The notes beneath the pieces are model-generated. The model was not told the origin of the DNA, searched no databases, and saw only the letters and a list, made by a program, of their open reading frames with translations. From Siphonodentalium dalli (Eukaryota; Mollusca; Scaphopoda; Gadilida; Siphonodentaliidae), in the NCBI GenBank assembly GCA_032622095.1, contig CP136061.1:23500991-23564990 (forward strand): a stretch of DNA of 64,000 bases, given 5' to 3'. Of the stretch, positions 11,773 through 24,290 are shown one piece after another; the first letter of the stretch is position 1; every line of letters starts with the position of its first letter. The translations under genes were made by a program, and so were the position numbers.

Positions 11773-13870
11773 GTGGCTCTAACCCAGAGATTCATGAATA
11801 CAACTCAGGGATTTATGACTTTTCGAAGGATTTATGGCTCAAACCCCGAGATTCATGACTACAACTCAGGGATTTATGACTTTTTCGAAGGATTTATGGT
11901 TCTAACCCAGAGATTCACGAATAGAACTCAGGGATTTATGACTTTTTCGAAGGATTTATGGTTCTAACCCAGAGATTCATGAATAGAACTCAGGGATTTA
12001 TGACTTTTTCGAAGGATTTATGGTTCTAACCCAGAGATTCATGAATAGAACTCAGGGATTTATGACTTTTTCGAAGGATTTATGGCTTTAACCCCGAGAT
12101 TCATGACTACAACTCAGGGATTTATGACTTTTTCGAAGGATTTATGGTTCTAACCCAGAGATTCATGAATACAACTCAGGAATTTATGACTTTTTCGAAG
12201 GATTTGTGGCTCTAACCCAGAGATTCATTATTACAACTCAGGGATTTATGACTTTTTCGAAGGATTTGTGGCTCTAACCCAGAGATTCATGAATACAACG
12301 CAGGGATTTATGACTTTTTCGAAGGATTTGTGGCTCAAACCCAGAGATTCGTGAATACAACGCAATGATTTATGACCTTTTCGAAGGATTTATGGCTCTA
12401 ACCCCGAGATTCATGACTACAACTCAGGGATTTATGACTTTTTTGAAGGATTTGTGGCTCTAACCCAGAGATTCATGAATACAACGCAGGGATTTATGAC
12501 TTTTTCGAAGGATTTATGGCTCTAACCCAGAGATTCATGAATACAACGCAAGGATTTATGACTTTTTCGAAGGATTTATGGCTCCAATCCCGAGATTCAT
12601 GACTACAACTCAGGGATTGATGACTTTTTTGAAGGATTTATGGTTCTAACCCAGAGATTCACGAATAGAACTCAGGGATTTATGACTTTTTCGACGGATT
12701 TATGGTTCTAACCCAGAGATTCATGAATAGAACTCAGGGATTTATGACTTTTTCGAAGGATTTATGGTTCTTACCCAGAGATTCATGAATAGAACTCAGG
12801 GATTTATGACTTTTTCGAAGGATTTATGGCTTTAACCCCGAGATTCATGACTACAACTCAGGGATTTATGACTTTTTCGAAGGATTTATGGTTCTAACCC
12901 AGAGATTCATGAATACAACTCAGGGATTTGTGACTTTTTCGAAGGATTTATGGCTCTAACCCAGAGATTCATGATTACAACTCAGGGATTTATGACTTTT
13001 TCGAAGGATTTGTGGCTCTAACCCAGAGATTCATGAATACAACGCAAGGATTTATGACCTTTTCGAAGGATGTATGGCTCTAACCCCAAGATTCATGACT
13101 ACAACTCAGGGATTTATGACTTTTTCGAAGGATTTATGGTTCTAACCCAGAGATTCATGAATAGAACTCAGGGATTTATGACTTTTTCGAAGGATTTATG
13201 GTTCTAACCCAGAGATTCATGAATAGAACTCAGGGATTTATGACTTTTTCGAAGGATTTATGGTTCTAACCCAGAGATTCATGAATAGAACTCAGGGATT
13301 TATGACTTTTTCGAAGGATTTATGGCTTTAACCCCGAGATTCATGACTACAACTCAGGGATTTATGACTTTTTCGAAGGATTTATGGTTCTAACCCAGAG
13401 ATTCATGAATACAACTCAGGGATTTATGACTTTTTCGAAGGATTTATGGTTCTAACCCAGAGATTCATGAATACAACTCAGGGATTTATGACTTTTTCGA
13501 AGGATTTATGGTTCTAACCCAGAGATTCATGAATAGAACTCAGGGATTTATGACTTTTTCGAAGGATTTATGGTTCTAACCCAGAGATTCATGAATAGAA
13601 CTCAGGGATTTATGACTTTTTCGAAGGATTTATGGCTTTAACCCCGAGATTCATGACAACAACTCAGGGATTTATGACTTTTTCGAAGGATTTATGGTTC
13701 TAACCCAGAGATTCATGAATACAACTCAGGGATTTATGACTTTTTCGAAGGATTTATGGTTCTAACCCAGAGATTCATGAAAACAACTCAGGGATTTATG
13801 ACTTTTTCGAAGGATATGTGGCTCTAACCCAGAGATTCATGATTACAACTCAGGGATTTATGACTTTTTC
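9604..13870 (+). repeat. Tandem HOR duplication, offset 2,169 bp
   Basis: The two copies, 9,604-11,772 and 11,773 to ~13,870, share four rare monomer variants at the same spacing (ctccaatccc, ttcgacgg, gatgtatgg, gacaacaactc). Copy 2 has additional changes (gcaatgattt ~12,363, ggattgatgac ~12,616, ttcttaccc ~12,769, ggatttgtgac ~12,924) and one fewer monomer. The larger number of differences suggests it is older than the duplications at 27.7-35.9 kb. Confidence 0.88.
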
Positions 13871-15491
13871 GAAGGATTTGTAGCTCTATCCCAGAGATTC
13901 ATGAATACAACGCAGGGATTTATGACTTTTTCGAAGGATTTGTGGCTCTAACCCAGAGATTCGTGAATACAACGCAAGGATTTATGACCTTTTCGAAGGA
14001 TTTATGGCTCTAACCCCGAGATTCATGACTACAACTCAGGGATTTATGACTTTTTCGAAGGATTTATGGTTATAACCCAGAGATTCATGAATAGAACTCA
14101 GGGATTTATGACTTTTTCGAAGGATTTATGGTTCTAACCCAGAGATTCATGAATAGAACTCAGGGATTTATGACTTTTTCGAAGGATTTATGGTTCTAAC
14201 CCAGAGATTCATGAATAGAACTCAGGGATTTATGACTTTTTCGAAGGATTTATGGCTTTAACCCCGAGATTCATGACTACAACTCAGGGATTTATGACTT
14301 TTTCGAAGGATTTATGGTTCTAACCCAGAGATTCATGAATACAACTCAGGGATTTATGACTTTTTCGAAGGATTTGTGGCTCTAACCCAGAGATTCATGA
14401 ATACAACGCAGGGATTTATGACTTTTTCGAAGGATTTATGGCTCTAACCCAGAGATTCATGAATACAACGCAAGGATTTATGACTTTTTCGAAGGATTTA
14501 TGGCTCAAACCCCGAGATTCATGACTACAACTCAGGGATTTATGACTTTTTTGAAGGATTTATGGTTCTAACCCAGAGATTCACGAATAGAACTCAGGGA
14601 TTTATGACTTTTTCGAAGGATTTATGGTTCTAACCCAGAGATTCATGAATAGAACTCAGGGATTTATGACTTTTTCGAAGGATTTATGGTTCTAACCCAG
14701 AGATTCATGAATAGAACTCAGGTATTTATGACTTTTTCGAAGGATTTATGGCTTTAACCCCGAGATTCATGACTACAACTCAGGGATTTATGACTTTTTC
14801 GAATGATTTATGGTTCTAACCCAGAGATTCATGAATACAACTCAGGGATTTATGACTTTTTCGAAGGATTTATGGCTCTAACCCAGAGATTCATGATTAC
14901 AACTCAGGGATTTATGACTTTTTCGAAGGATTTGTGGCTCTAACCCAGAGATTCATGAATACAACGCAAGGATTTATGACCTTTTCGAAGGATTTATGGC
15001 TCTAACCCCAAGATTCATGACTACAACTCAGGGATTTATGACTTTTTCGAAGGATTTATGGTTCTAACCCAGAGATTCATGAATAGAACTCAGGGATTTA
15101 TGACTTTTTCGAAGGATTTATGGTTCTAACCCAGAGATTCATGAATAGAACTCAGGGATTTATGACTTTTTCGAAGGATTTATGGTTCTAACCCAGAGAT
15201 TCATGAATAGAACTCAGGGATTTATGACTTTTTCGAAGGATTTATGGCTTTAACCCCGAGATTCATGACTACAACTCAGGGATTTATGACTTTTTCGAAG
15301 GATTTATGGTTCTAACCCAGAGATTCATGAATACAACTCAGGGATTTATGACTTTTTCGAAGGATTTATGGTTCTAACCCAGAGATTCATGAATACAACT
15401 CAGGGATTTATGACTTTTTCGAAGGATTTATGGTTCTAACCCAGAGATTCATGATTACAACTCAGGGATTTATGACTTTTTCGAAGGATTT
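11773..15491 (+). repeat. 60-monomer compound HOR
   Basis: The first 34 monomers (to ~13,870) repeat the preceding 35-monomer HOR one monomer short, carrying the same ctccaatccc, ttcgacgg, gatgtatgg and gacaacaactc variants. At ~13,875 the expected X is absent. The array passes instead into a type-5 monomer with gtagctctatccc and then follows the second part of the 33-monomer HOR order: 5-6-7-1-1-1-2-3-5-6-8-1c-1-1-2-3-4-6-7-1-1-1-2-3-3-4. This is a junction between two HOR lineages. Confidence 0.88.
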
Positions 15492-17536
15492 GTGGCTCTA
15501 ACCCAGAGATTCATGAATACAACTCAGGGATTTATGACTTTTCGAAGGATTTATGGCTCAAACCCCGAGATTCATGACTACAACTCAGGGATTTATGACT
15601 TTTTCGAAGGATTTATGGTTCTAACCCAGAGATTCACGAATAGAACTCAGGGATTTATGACTTTTTCGAAGGATTTATGGTTCTAACCCAGAGATTCATG
15701 AATAGAACTCAGGGATTTATGACTTTTTCGAAGGATTTATGGTTCTAACCCAGAGATTCATGAATAGAACTCAGGGATTTATGACTTTTTCGAAGGATTT
15801 ATGGCTTTAACCACGAGATTCATGACTACAACTCAGGGATTTATGACTTTTTCGAAGGATTTATGGTTCTAACCCAGAGATTCATGAATACAACTCAGGG
15901 ATTTATGACTTTTTCGAAGGATTTGTGGCTCTAACCCAGAGATTCATTATTACAACTCAGGGATTTATGACTTTTTCGAAGGATTTGTAGCTCTATCCCA
16001 GAGATTCATGAATACAACGCAAGGATTTATGACCTTTTCGAAGGATTTATGGCTCTAACCCCGAGATTCATGACTACAACTCAGGGATTTATGACTTTTT
16101 CGAAGGATTTATGGTTATAACCCAGAGATTCATGAATAGAACTCAGGGATTTATGACTTTTTCGAAGGATTTATGGTTCTAACCCAGAGATTCATGAATA
16201 GAACTCAGGGATTTATGACTTTTTCGAAGGATTTATGGTTCTAACCCAGAGATTCATGAATAGAACTCAGGGATTTAGGACTTTTTCGAAGGATTTATGG
16301 CTTTAACCCCGAGATTCATGACTACAACTCAGGGATTTATGACTTTTTCGAAGGATTTATGGTTCTAACCCAGAGATTCATGAATACAACTCAGGGATTT
16401 ATGACTTTTTCGAAGGATTTGTGGCTCTAACCCAGAGATTCATGAATACAACGCAGGGATTTATGACTTTTTCGAAGGATTTATGGCTCTAACCCAGAGA
16501 TTCATGAATACAACGCAAGGATTTATGACTTTTTCGAAGGATTTATGGCTCAAACCCCGAGATTCATGACTACAACTCAGGGATTTATGACTTTTTTGAA
16601 GGATTTATGGTTCTAACCCAGAGATTCACGAATAGAACTCAGGGATTTATGACTTTTTCGAAGGATTTATGGTTCTAACCCAGAGATTCATGAATAGAAC
16701 TCAGGGATTTATGACTTTTTCGAAGGATTTATGGTTCTAACCCAGAGATTCATGAATAGAACTCAGGTATTTATGACTTTTTCGAAGGATTTATGGCTTT
16801 AACCCCGAGATTCATGACTACAACTCAGGGATTTATGACTTTTTCGAATGATTTATGGTTCTAACCCAGAGATTCATGAATACAACTCAGGGATTTATGA
16901 CTTTTTCGAAGGATTTATGGCTCTAACCCAGAGATTCATGATTACAACTCAGGGATTTATGACTTTTTCGAAGGATTTGTGGCTCTAACCCAGAGATTCA
17001 TGAATACAACGCAAGGATTTATGACTTTTTCGAAGGATTTATGGCTCTAACCCCAAGATTCATGACTACAACTCAGGGATTTATGACTTTTTCGAAGGAT
17101 TTATGGTTCTAACCCAGAGATTCATGAATAGAACTCAGGGATTTATGACTTTTTCGAAGGATTTATGGTTCTAACCCAGAGATTCATGAATAGAACTCAG
17201 GGATTTATGACTTTTTCGAAGGATTTATGGTTCTAACCCAGAGATTCATGAATAGAACTCAGGGATTTATGACTTTTTCGAAGGATTTATGGCTTTAACC
17301 CCGAGATTCATGACTACAACTCAGGGATTTATGACTTTTTCGAAGGATTTATGGTTCTAACCCAGAGATTCATGAATACAACTCAGGGATTTATGACTTT
17401 TTCGAAGGATTTATGGTTCTAACCCAGAGATTCATGAATACAACTCAGGGATTTATGACTTTTTCGAAGGATTTATGGTTCTAACCCAGAGATTCATGAT
17501 TACAACTCAGGGATTTATGACTTTTTCGAAGGATTT
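15492..17536 (+). repeat. 33-monomer HOR
   Basis: Order: X-8-1c-1-1-2-3-4t-6-7-1-1-1-2-3-5-6-8-1c-1-1-2-3-4-6-7-1-1-1-2-3-3-4. Compared with the consensus, the middle segment is replaced by one holding an extra 1-1-1-2-3 phrase. Markers are accacgag (~15,811), gtagctctatccc (~15,987), ggttataaccc (~16,108), caggtattt (~16,765) and cgaatgattt (~16,846). The same markers return at an offset of 4,957 bp. Confidence 0.9.
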
Positions 17537-18775
17537 GTGGCTCTAACCCAGAGATTCATGAATACAACTCAGGGATTTATGACTTTTCGAAGGATTTATG
17601 GCTCAAACCCCGAGATTCATGACTACAACTCAGGGATTTATGACTTTTTCGAAGGATTTATGGTTCTAACCCAGAGATTCACGAATAGAACTCAGGGATT
17701 TATGACTTTTTCGAAGGATTTATGGTTCTAACCCAGAGATTCATGAATAGAACTCAGGGATTTATGACTTTTTCGAAGGATTTATGGTTCTAACCCAGAG
17801 ATTCATGAATAGAACTCAGGGATTTATGACTTTTTCGAAGGATTTATGGCTTTAACCCCGAGATTCATGTCTACAACTCAGGGATTTATGACTTTTTCGA
17901 AGGATTTATGGTTCTAACCCAGAGATTCATGAATACAACTCAGGGATTTATGACTTTTTCGAAGGATTTGTGGCTCTAACCCAGAGATTCATTATTACAA
18001 CTCAGGGATTTATGACTTTTTCGAAGGATTTGTGGCTCTAACCCAGAGATTCATGAATACAACGCAGGGATTTATGACTTTTTCGAAGGATTTGTGGCTC
18101 TAACCCAGAGATTCGTGAATACAACGCAAGGATTTATGACCTTTTCGAAGGATTTATGGCTCTAACCCCGAGATTCATGACTACAACTCAGGGATTTATG
18201 ACTTTTTTGAAGGATTTGTGGCTCTAACCCAGAGATTCATGAATACAACGCAGGGATTTATGACTTTTTCGAAGGATTTATGGCTCTAACCCAGAGATTC
18301 ATGAATACAACGCAAGGATTTATGACTTTTTCGAAGGATTTATGGCTCAAACCCCGAGATTCATGACTACAACTCAGGGATTTATGACTTTTTTGAAGGA
18401 TTTATGGTTCTAACCCAGTGATTCACGAATAGAACTCAGGGATTTATGACTTTTTCGAAGGATTTATGGTTCTAACCCAGAGATTCATGAATAGAACTCA
18501 GGGATTTATGACTTTTTCGAAGGATTTATGGTTCTAACCCAGAGATTCATGACTACAACTCAGGGATTTATGACTTTTTCGAAGGATTTATGGTTCTAAC
18601 CCAGAGATTCATGAATACAACTCAGGGATTTATGACTTTTTCGAAGGATTTATGGTTCTAACCCAGAGATTCATGAATACAACTCAGGGATTTATGACTT
18701 TTTCGAAGGATTTATGGTTCTAACCCAGAGATTCATGATTACAACTCAGGGATTTATGACTTTTTCGAAGGATTT
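17537..18775 (+). repeat. 20-monomer HOR, deletion derivative of the 29-mer
   Basis: Sixteen consensus monomers are followed by one chimera, ttctaaccc joined to gattcatgactac (~18,532), then 3-3-4. The chimera has a type-1 head and a type-2 body, so position 17 has fused to position 26 of the consensus with loss of nine whole monomers (29 - 9 = 20) and no change of the 62-bp phase. It also carries gattcatgtctac (~17,863), shared with the HOR at 22,494. Confidence 0.9.
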
Positions 18776-20448
18776 GTGGCTCTAACCCAGAGATTCATGA
18801 ATACAACTCAGGGATTTATGACTTTTCGAAGGATTTATGGCTCAAACCCCGAGATTCATGACTACAACTCAGGGATTTATGACTTTTTCGAAGGATTTAT
18901 GGTTCTAACCCAGAGATTCACGAATAGAACTCAGGGATTTATGACTTTTTCGAAGGATTTATGGTTCTAACCCAGAGATTCATGAATAGAACTCAGGGAT
19001 TTATGACTTTTTCGAAGGATTTATGGTTCTAACCCAGAGATTCATGAATAGAACTCAGGGATTTATGACTTTTTCGAAGGATTTATGGCTTTAACCACGA
19101 GATTCATGACTACAACTCAGGGATTTATGACTTTTTCGAAGGATTTATGGTTCTAACCCAGAGATTCATGAATACAACTCAGGGATTTATGACTTTTTCG
19201 AAGGATTTGTGGCTCTAACCCAGAGATTCATTATTACAACTCAGGGATTTATGACTTTTTCGAAGGATTTGTAGCTCTATCCCAGAGATTCATGAATACA
19301 ACGCAAGGATTTATGACCTTTTCGAAGGATTTATGGCTCTAACCCCGAGATTCATGACTACAACTCAGGGATTTATGACTTTTTCGAAGGATTTATGGTT
19401 ATAACCCAGAGATTCATGAATAGAACTCAGGGATTTATGACTTTTTCGAAGGATTTATGGTTCTAACCCAGAGATTCATGAATAGAACTCAGGGATTTAT
19501 GACTTTTTCGAAGGATTTATGGTTCTAACCCAGAGATTCATGAATAGAACTCAGGGATTTATGACTTTTTCGAAGGATTTATGGCTTTAACCCCGAGATT
19601 CATGACTACAACTCAGGGATTTATGACTTTTTCGAAGGATTTATGGTTCTAACCCAGAGATTCATGAATACAACTCAGGGATTTATGACTTTTTCGAAGG
19701 ATTTGTGGCTCTAACCCAGAGATTCATGAATACAACGCAGGGATTTATGACTTTTTCGATGGATTTATGGCTCTAACCCAGAGATTCATGAATACAACGC
19801 AAGGATTTATGACCTTTTCGAAGGATTTATGGCTCTAACCCCGAGATTCATGACTACAACTCAGGGATTTATGACTTTTTTGAAGGATTTGTGGCTCTAA
19901 CCCAGAGATTCATGAATACAACGCAGGGATTTATGACTTTTTCGAAGGATTTATGGCTCTAACCCAGAGATTCATGAATACAACGCAAGGATTTATGACT
20001 TTTTCGAAGGATTTATGGCTCAAACCCCGAGATTCATGACTACAACTCAGGGATTTATGACTTTTTTGAAGGATTTATGGTTCTAACCCAGAGATTCACG
20101 AATAGAACTCAGGGATTTATGACTTTTTCGAAGGATTTATGGTTCTAACCCAGAGATTCATGAATAGAACTCAGGGATTTATGACTTTTTCGAAGGATTT
20201 ATGGTTCTAACCCAGAGATTCATGACTACAACTCAGGGATTTATGACTTTTTCGAAGGATTTATGGTTCTAACCCAGAGATTCATGAATACAACTCAGGG
20301 ATTTATGACTTTTTCGAAGGATTTATGGTTCTAACCCAGAGATTCATGAATACAACTCAGGGATTTATGACTTTTTCGAAGGATTTATGGTTCTAACCCA
20401 GAGATTCATGATTACAACTCAGGGATTTATGACTTTTTCGAAGGATTT
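18776..20448 (+). repeat. 27-monomer mosaic HOR
   Basis: It begins like the 33-monomer HOR (accacgag ~19,095, gtagctctatccc ~19,269, ggttataaccc ~19,399) and ends like the 20-monomer HOR, with the same type-1/type-2 chimera (~20,205) followed by 3-3-4. I infer exchange between those two neighbouring HOR types; the switch lies near 19.74-19.85 kb, at a type-6 monomer ending gaccttttcg. Confidence 0.85.
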
Positions 20449-22493
20449 GTGGCTCTAACCCAGAGATTCATGAATACAACTCAGGGATTTATGACTTTTC
20501 GAAGGATTTATGGCTCAAACCCCGAGATTCATGACTACAACTCAGGGATTTATGACTTTTTCGAAGGATTTATGGTTCTAACCCAGAGATTCACGAATAG
20601 AACTCAGGGATTTATGACTTTTTCGAAGGATTTATGGTTCTAACCCAGAGATTCATGAATAGAACTCAGGGATTTATGACTTTTTCGAAGGATTTATGGT
20701 TCTAACCCAGAGATTCATGAATAGAACTCAGGGATTTATGACTTTTTCGAAGGATTTATGGCTTTAACCACGAGATTCATGACTACAACTCAGGGATTTA
20801 TGACTTTTTCGAAGGATTTATGGTTCTAACCCAGAGATTCATGAATACAACTCAGGGATTTATGACTTTTTCGAAGGATTTGTGGCTCTAACCCAGAGAT
20901 TCATTATTACAACTCAGGGATTTATGACTTTTTCGAAGGATTTGTAGCTCTATCCCAGAGATTCATGAATACAACGCAAGGATTTATGACCTTTTCGAAG
21001 GATTTATGGCTCTAACCCCGAGATTCATGACTACAACTCAGGGATTTATGACTTTTTCGAAGGATTTATGGTTATAACCCAGAGATTCATGAATAGAACT
21101 CAGGGATTTATGACTTTTTCGAAGGATTTATGGTTCTAACCCAGAGATTCATGAATAGAACTCAGGGATTTATGACTTTTTCGAAGGATTTATGGTTCTA
21201 ACCCAGAGATTCATGAATAGAACTCAGGGATTTATGACTTTTTCGAAGGATTTATGGCTTTAACCCCGAGATTCATGACTACAACTCAGGGATTTATGAC
21301 TTTTTCGAAGGATTTATGGTTCTAACCCAGAGATTCATGAATACAACTCAGGGATTTATGACTTTTTCGAAGGATTTGTGGCTCTAACCCAGAGATTCAT
21401 GAATACAACGCAGGGATTTATGACTTTTTCGAAGGATTTATGGCTCTAACCCAGAGATTCATGAATACAACGCAAGGATTTATGACTTTTTCGAAGGATT
21501 TATGGCTCAAACCCCGAGATTCATGACTACAACTCAGGGATTTATGACTTTTTTGAAGGATTTATGGTTCTAACCCAGAGATTCACGAATAGAACTCAGG
21601 GATTTATGACTTTTTCGAAGGATTTATGGTTCTAACCCAGAGATTCATGAATAGAACTCAGGGATTTATGACTTTTTCGAAGGATTTATGGTTCTAACCC
21701 AGAGATTCATGAATAGAACTCAGGTATTTATGACTTTTTCGAAGGATTTATGGCTTTAACCCCGAGATTCATGACTACAACTCAGGGATTTATGACTTTT
21801 TCGAATGATTTATGGTTCTAACCCAGAGATTCATGAATACAACTCAGGGATTTATGACTTTTTCGAAGGATTTATGGCTCTAACCCAGAGATTCATGATT
21901 ACAACTCAGGGATTTATGACTTTTTCGAAGGATTTGTGGCTCTAACCCAGAGATTCATGAATACAACGCAAGGATTTATGACCTTTTCGAAGGATTTATG
22001 GCTCTAACCCCAAGATTCATGACTACAACTCAGGGATTTATGACTTTTTCGAAGGATTTATGGTTCTAACCCAGAGATTCATGAATAGAACTCAGGGATT
22101 TATGACTTTTTCGAAGGATTTATGGTTCTAACCCAGAGATTCATGAATAGAACTCAGGGATTTATAACTTTTTCGAAGGATTTATGGTTCTAACCCAGAG
22201 ATTCATGAATAGAACTCAGGGATTTATGACTTTTTCGAAGGATTTATGGCTTTAACCCCGAGATTCATGACTACAACTCAGGGATTTATGACTTTTTCGA
22301 AGGATTTATGGTTCTAACCCAGAGATTCATGAATACAACTCAGGGATTTATGACTTTTTCGAAGGATTTATGGTTCTAACCCAGAGATTCATGAATACAA
22401 CTCAGGGATTTATGACTTTTTCGAAGGATTTATGGTTCTAACCCAGAGATTCATGATTACAACTCAGGGATTTATGACTTTTTCGAAGGATTT
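20449..22493 (+). repeat. 33-monomer HOR, copy 2
   Basis: The monomer order and rare variants (accacgag, gtagctctatccc, ggttataaccc, caggtattt, cgaatgattt) are those of 15,492-17,536 at an offset of 4,957 bp. One private change was seen, gatttataac (~22,160). Confidence 0.92.
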
Positions 22494-24290
22494 GTGGCTC
22501 TAACCCAGAGATTCATGAATACAACTCAGGGATTTATGACTTTTCGAAGGATTTATGGCTCAAACCCCGAGATTCATGACTACAACTCAGGGATTTATGA
22601 CTTTTTCGAAGGATTTATGGTTCTAACCCAGAGATTCACGAATAGAACTCAGGGATTTATGACTTTTTCGAAGGATTTATGGTTCTAACCCAGAGATTCA
22701 TGAATAGAACTCAGGGATTTATGACTTTTTCGAAGGATTTATGGTTCTAACCCAGAGATTCATGAATAGAACTCAGGGATTTATGACTTTTTCGAAGGAT
22801 TTATGGCTTTAACCCCGAGATTCATGTCTACAACTCAGGGATTTATGACTTTTTCGAAGGATTTATGGTTCTAACCCAGAGATTCATGAATACAACTCAG
22901 GGATTTATGACTTTTTCGAAGGATTTGTGGCTCTAACCCAGAGATTCATTATTACAACTCAGGGATTTATGACTTTTTCGAAGGATTTGTGGCTCTAACC
23001 CAGAGATTCATGAATACAACGCAGGGATTTATGACTTTTTCGAAGGATTTGTGGCTCTAACCCAGAGATTCGTGAATACAACGCAAGGATTTATGACCTT
23101 TTCGAAGGATTTATGGCTCTAACCCCGAGATTCATGACTACAACTCAGGGATTTATGACTTTTTTGAAGGATTTGTGGCTCTAACCCAGAGATTCATGAA
23201 TACAACGCAGGGATTTATGACTTTTTCGAAGGATTTATGGCTCTAACCCAGAGATTCTTGAATACAACGCAAGGATTTATGACTTTTTCGAAGGATTTAT
23301 GGCTCAAACCCCGAGATTCATGACTACAACTCAGGGATTTATGACTTTTTTGAAGGATTTATGGTTCTAACCCAGAGATTCACGAATAGAACTCAGGGAT
23401 TTATGACTTTTTCGAAGGATTTATGGTTCTAACCCAGAGATTCATGAATAGAACTCAGGGATTTATGACTTTTTCGAAGGATTTATGGTTCTAACCCAGA
23501 GATTCATGAATAGAACTCAGGGATTTATGACTTTTTCGAAGGATTTATGGCTTTAACCCCGAGATTCGTGACTACAACTCAGGGATTTATGACTTTTTCG
23601 AAGGATTTATGGTTCTAACCCAGAGATTCATGAATACAACTCAGGGATTTATGACTTTTTCGAAGGATTTATGGCTCTAACCCAGAGATTCATGATTACA
23701 ACTCAGGGATTTATGACTTTTTCGAAGGATTTGTGGCTCTAACCCAGAGATTCATGAATACAACGCAAGGATTTATGACCTTTTCGAAGGATTTATGGCA
23801 CTAACCCCAAGATTCATGACTACAACTCAGGGATTTATGACTTTTTCGAAGGATTTATGGTTCTAACCCAGAGATTCATGAATAGAACTCAGGTATTTAT
23901 GACTTTTTCGAAGGATTTATGGTTCTAACCCAGAGATTCATGAATAGAACTCAGGGATTTATGACTTTTTCGAAGGATTTATGGTTCTAACCCAGAGATT
24001 CATGAATAGAACTCAGGGATTTATGACTTTTTCGAAGGATTTATGGCTTTAACCCCGAGATTCATGACTACAACTCAGGGATTTATGACTTTTTCGAAGG
24101 ATTTATGGTTCTAACCCAGAGATTCATGAATACAACTCAGGGATTTATGACTTTTTCGAAGGATTTATGGTTCTAACCCAGAGATTCATGAATACAACTC
24201 AGGGATTTATGACTTTTTCGAAGGATTTGTGGCTCTAACCCAGAGATTCATGATTACAACTCAGGGATTTATGACTTTTTCGAAGGATTT
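22494..24290 (+). repeat. Consensus 29-monomer HOR
   Basis: This follows the consensus order without gain or loss and can serve as reference: X-8-1c-1-1-2-3-4t-5-6-7-5-6-8-1c-1-1-2-3-4-6-7-1-1-1-2-3-3-4. It shares gattcatgtctac with the truncated HOR at 17,537, of which it is the undeleted equivalent. It shares gattcgtgactac (~23,566) and gcactaacccc (~23,799) with the HORs at 25,902 and 27,699. The length of 1,797 bp is 29 x 62 minus 1. Confidence 0.93.

Larger units (their letters stand above)
15250..23490 (+). repeat. Large duplication, offset 4,957 bp (80 monomers)
   Basis: The stretch ~15.25-18.53 kb (33-monomer HOR plus the first 16 monomers of the next) recurs at ~20.21-23.49 kb, shown by accacgag, gtagctctatccc, ggttataaccc, caggtattt, cgaatgattt and gattcatgtctac at equal spacing. 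Between them the first copy carries the 9-monomer deletion chimera and the mosaic 27-monomer HOR. Homology edges are approximate because adjacent monomers are so alike. Confidence 0.85.
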
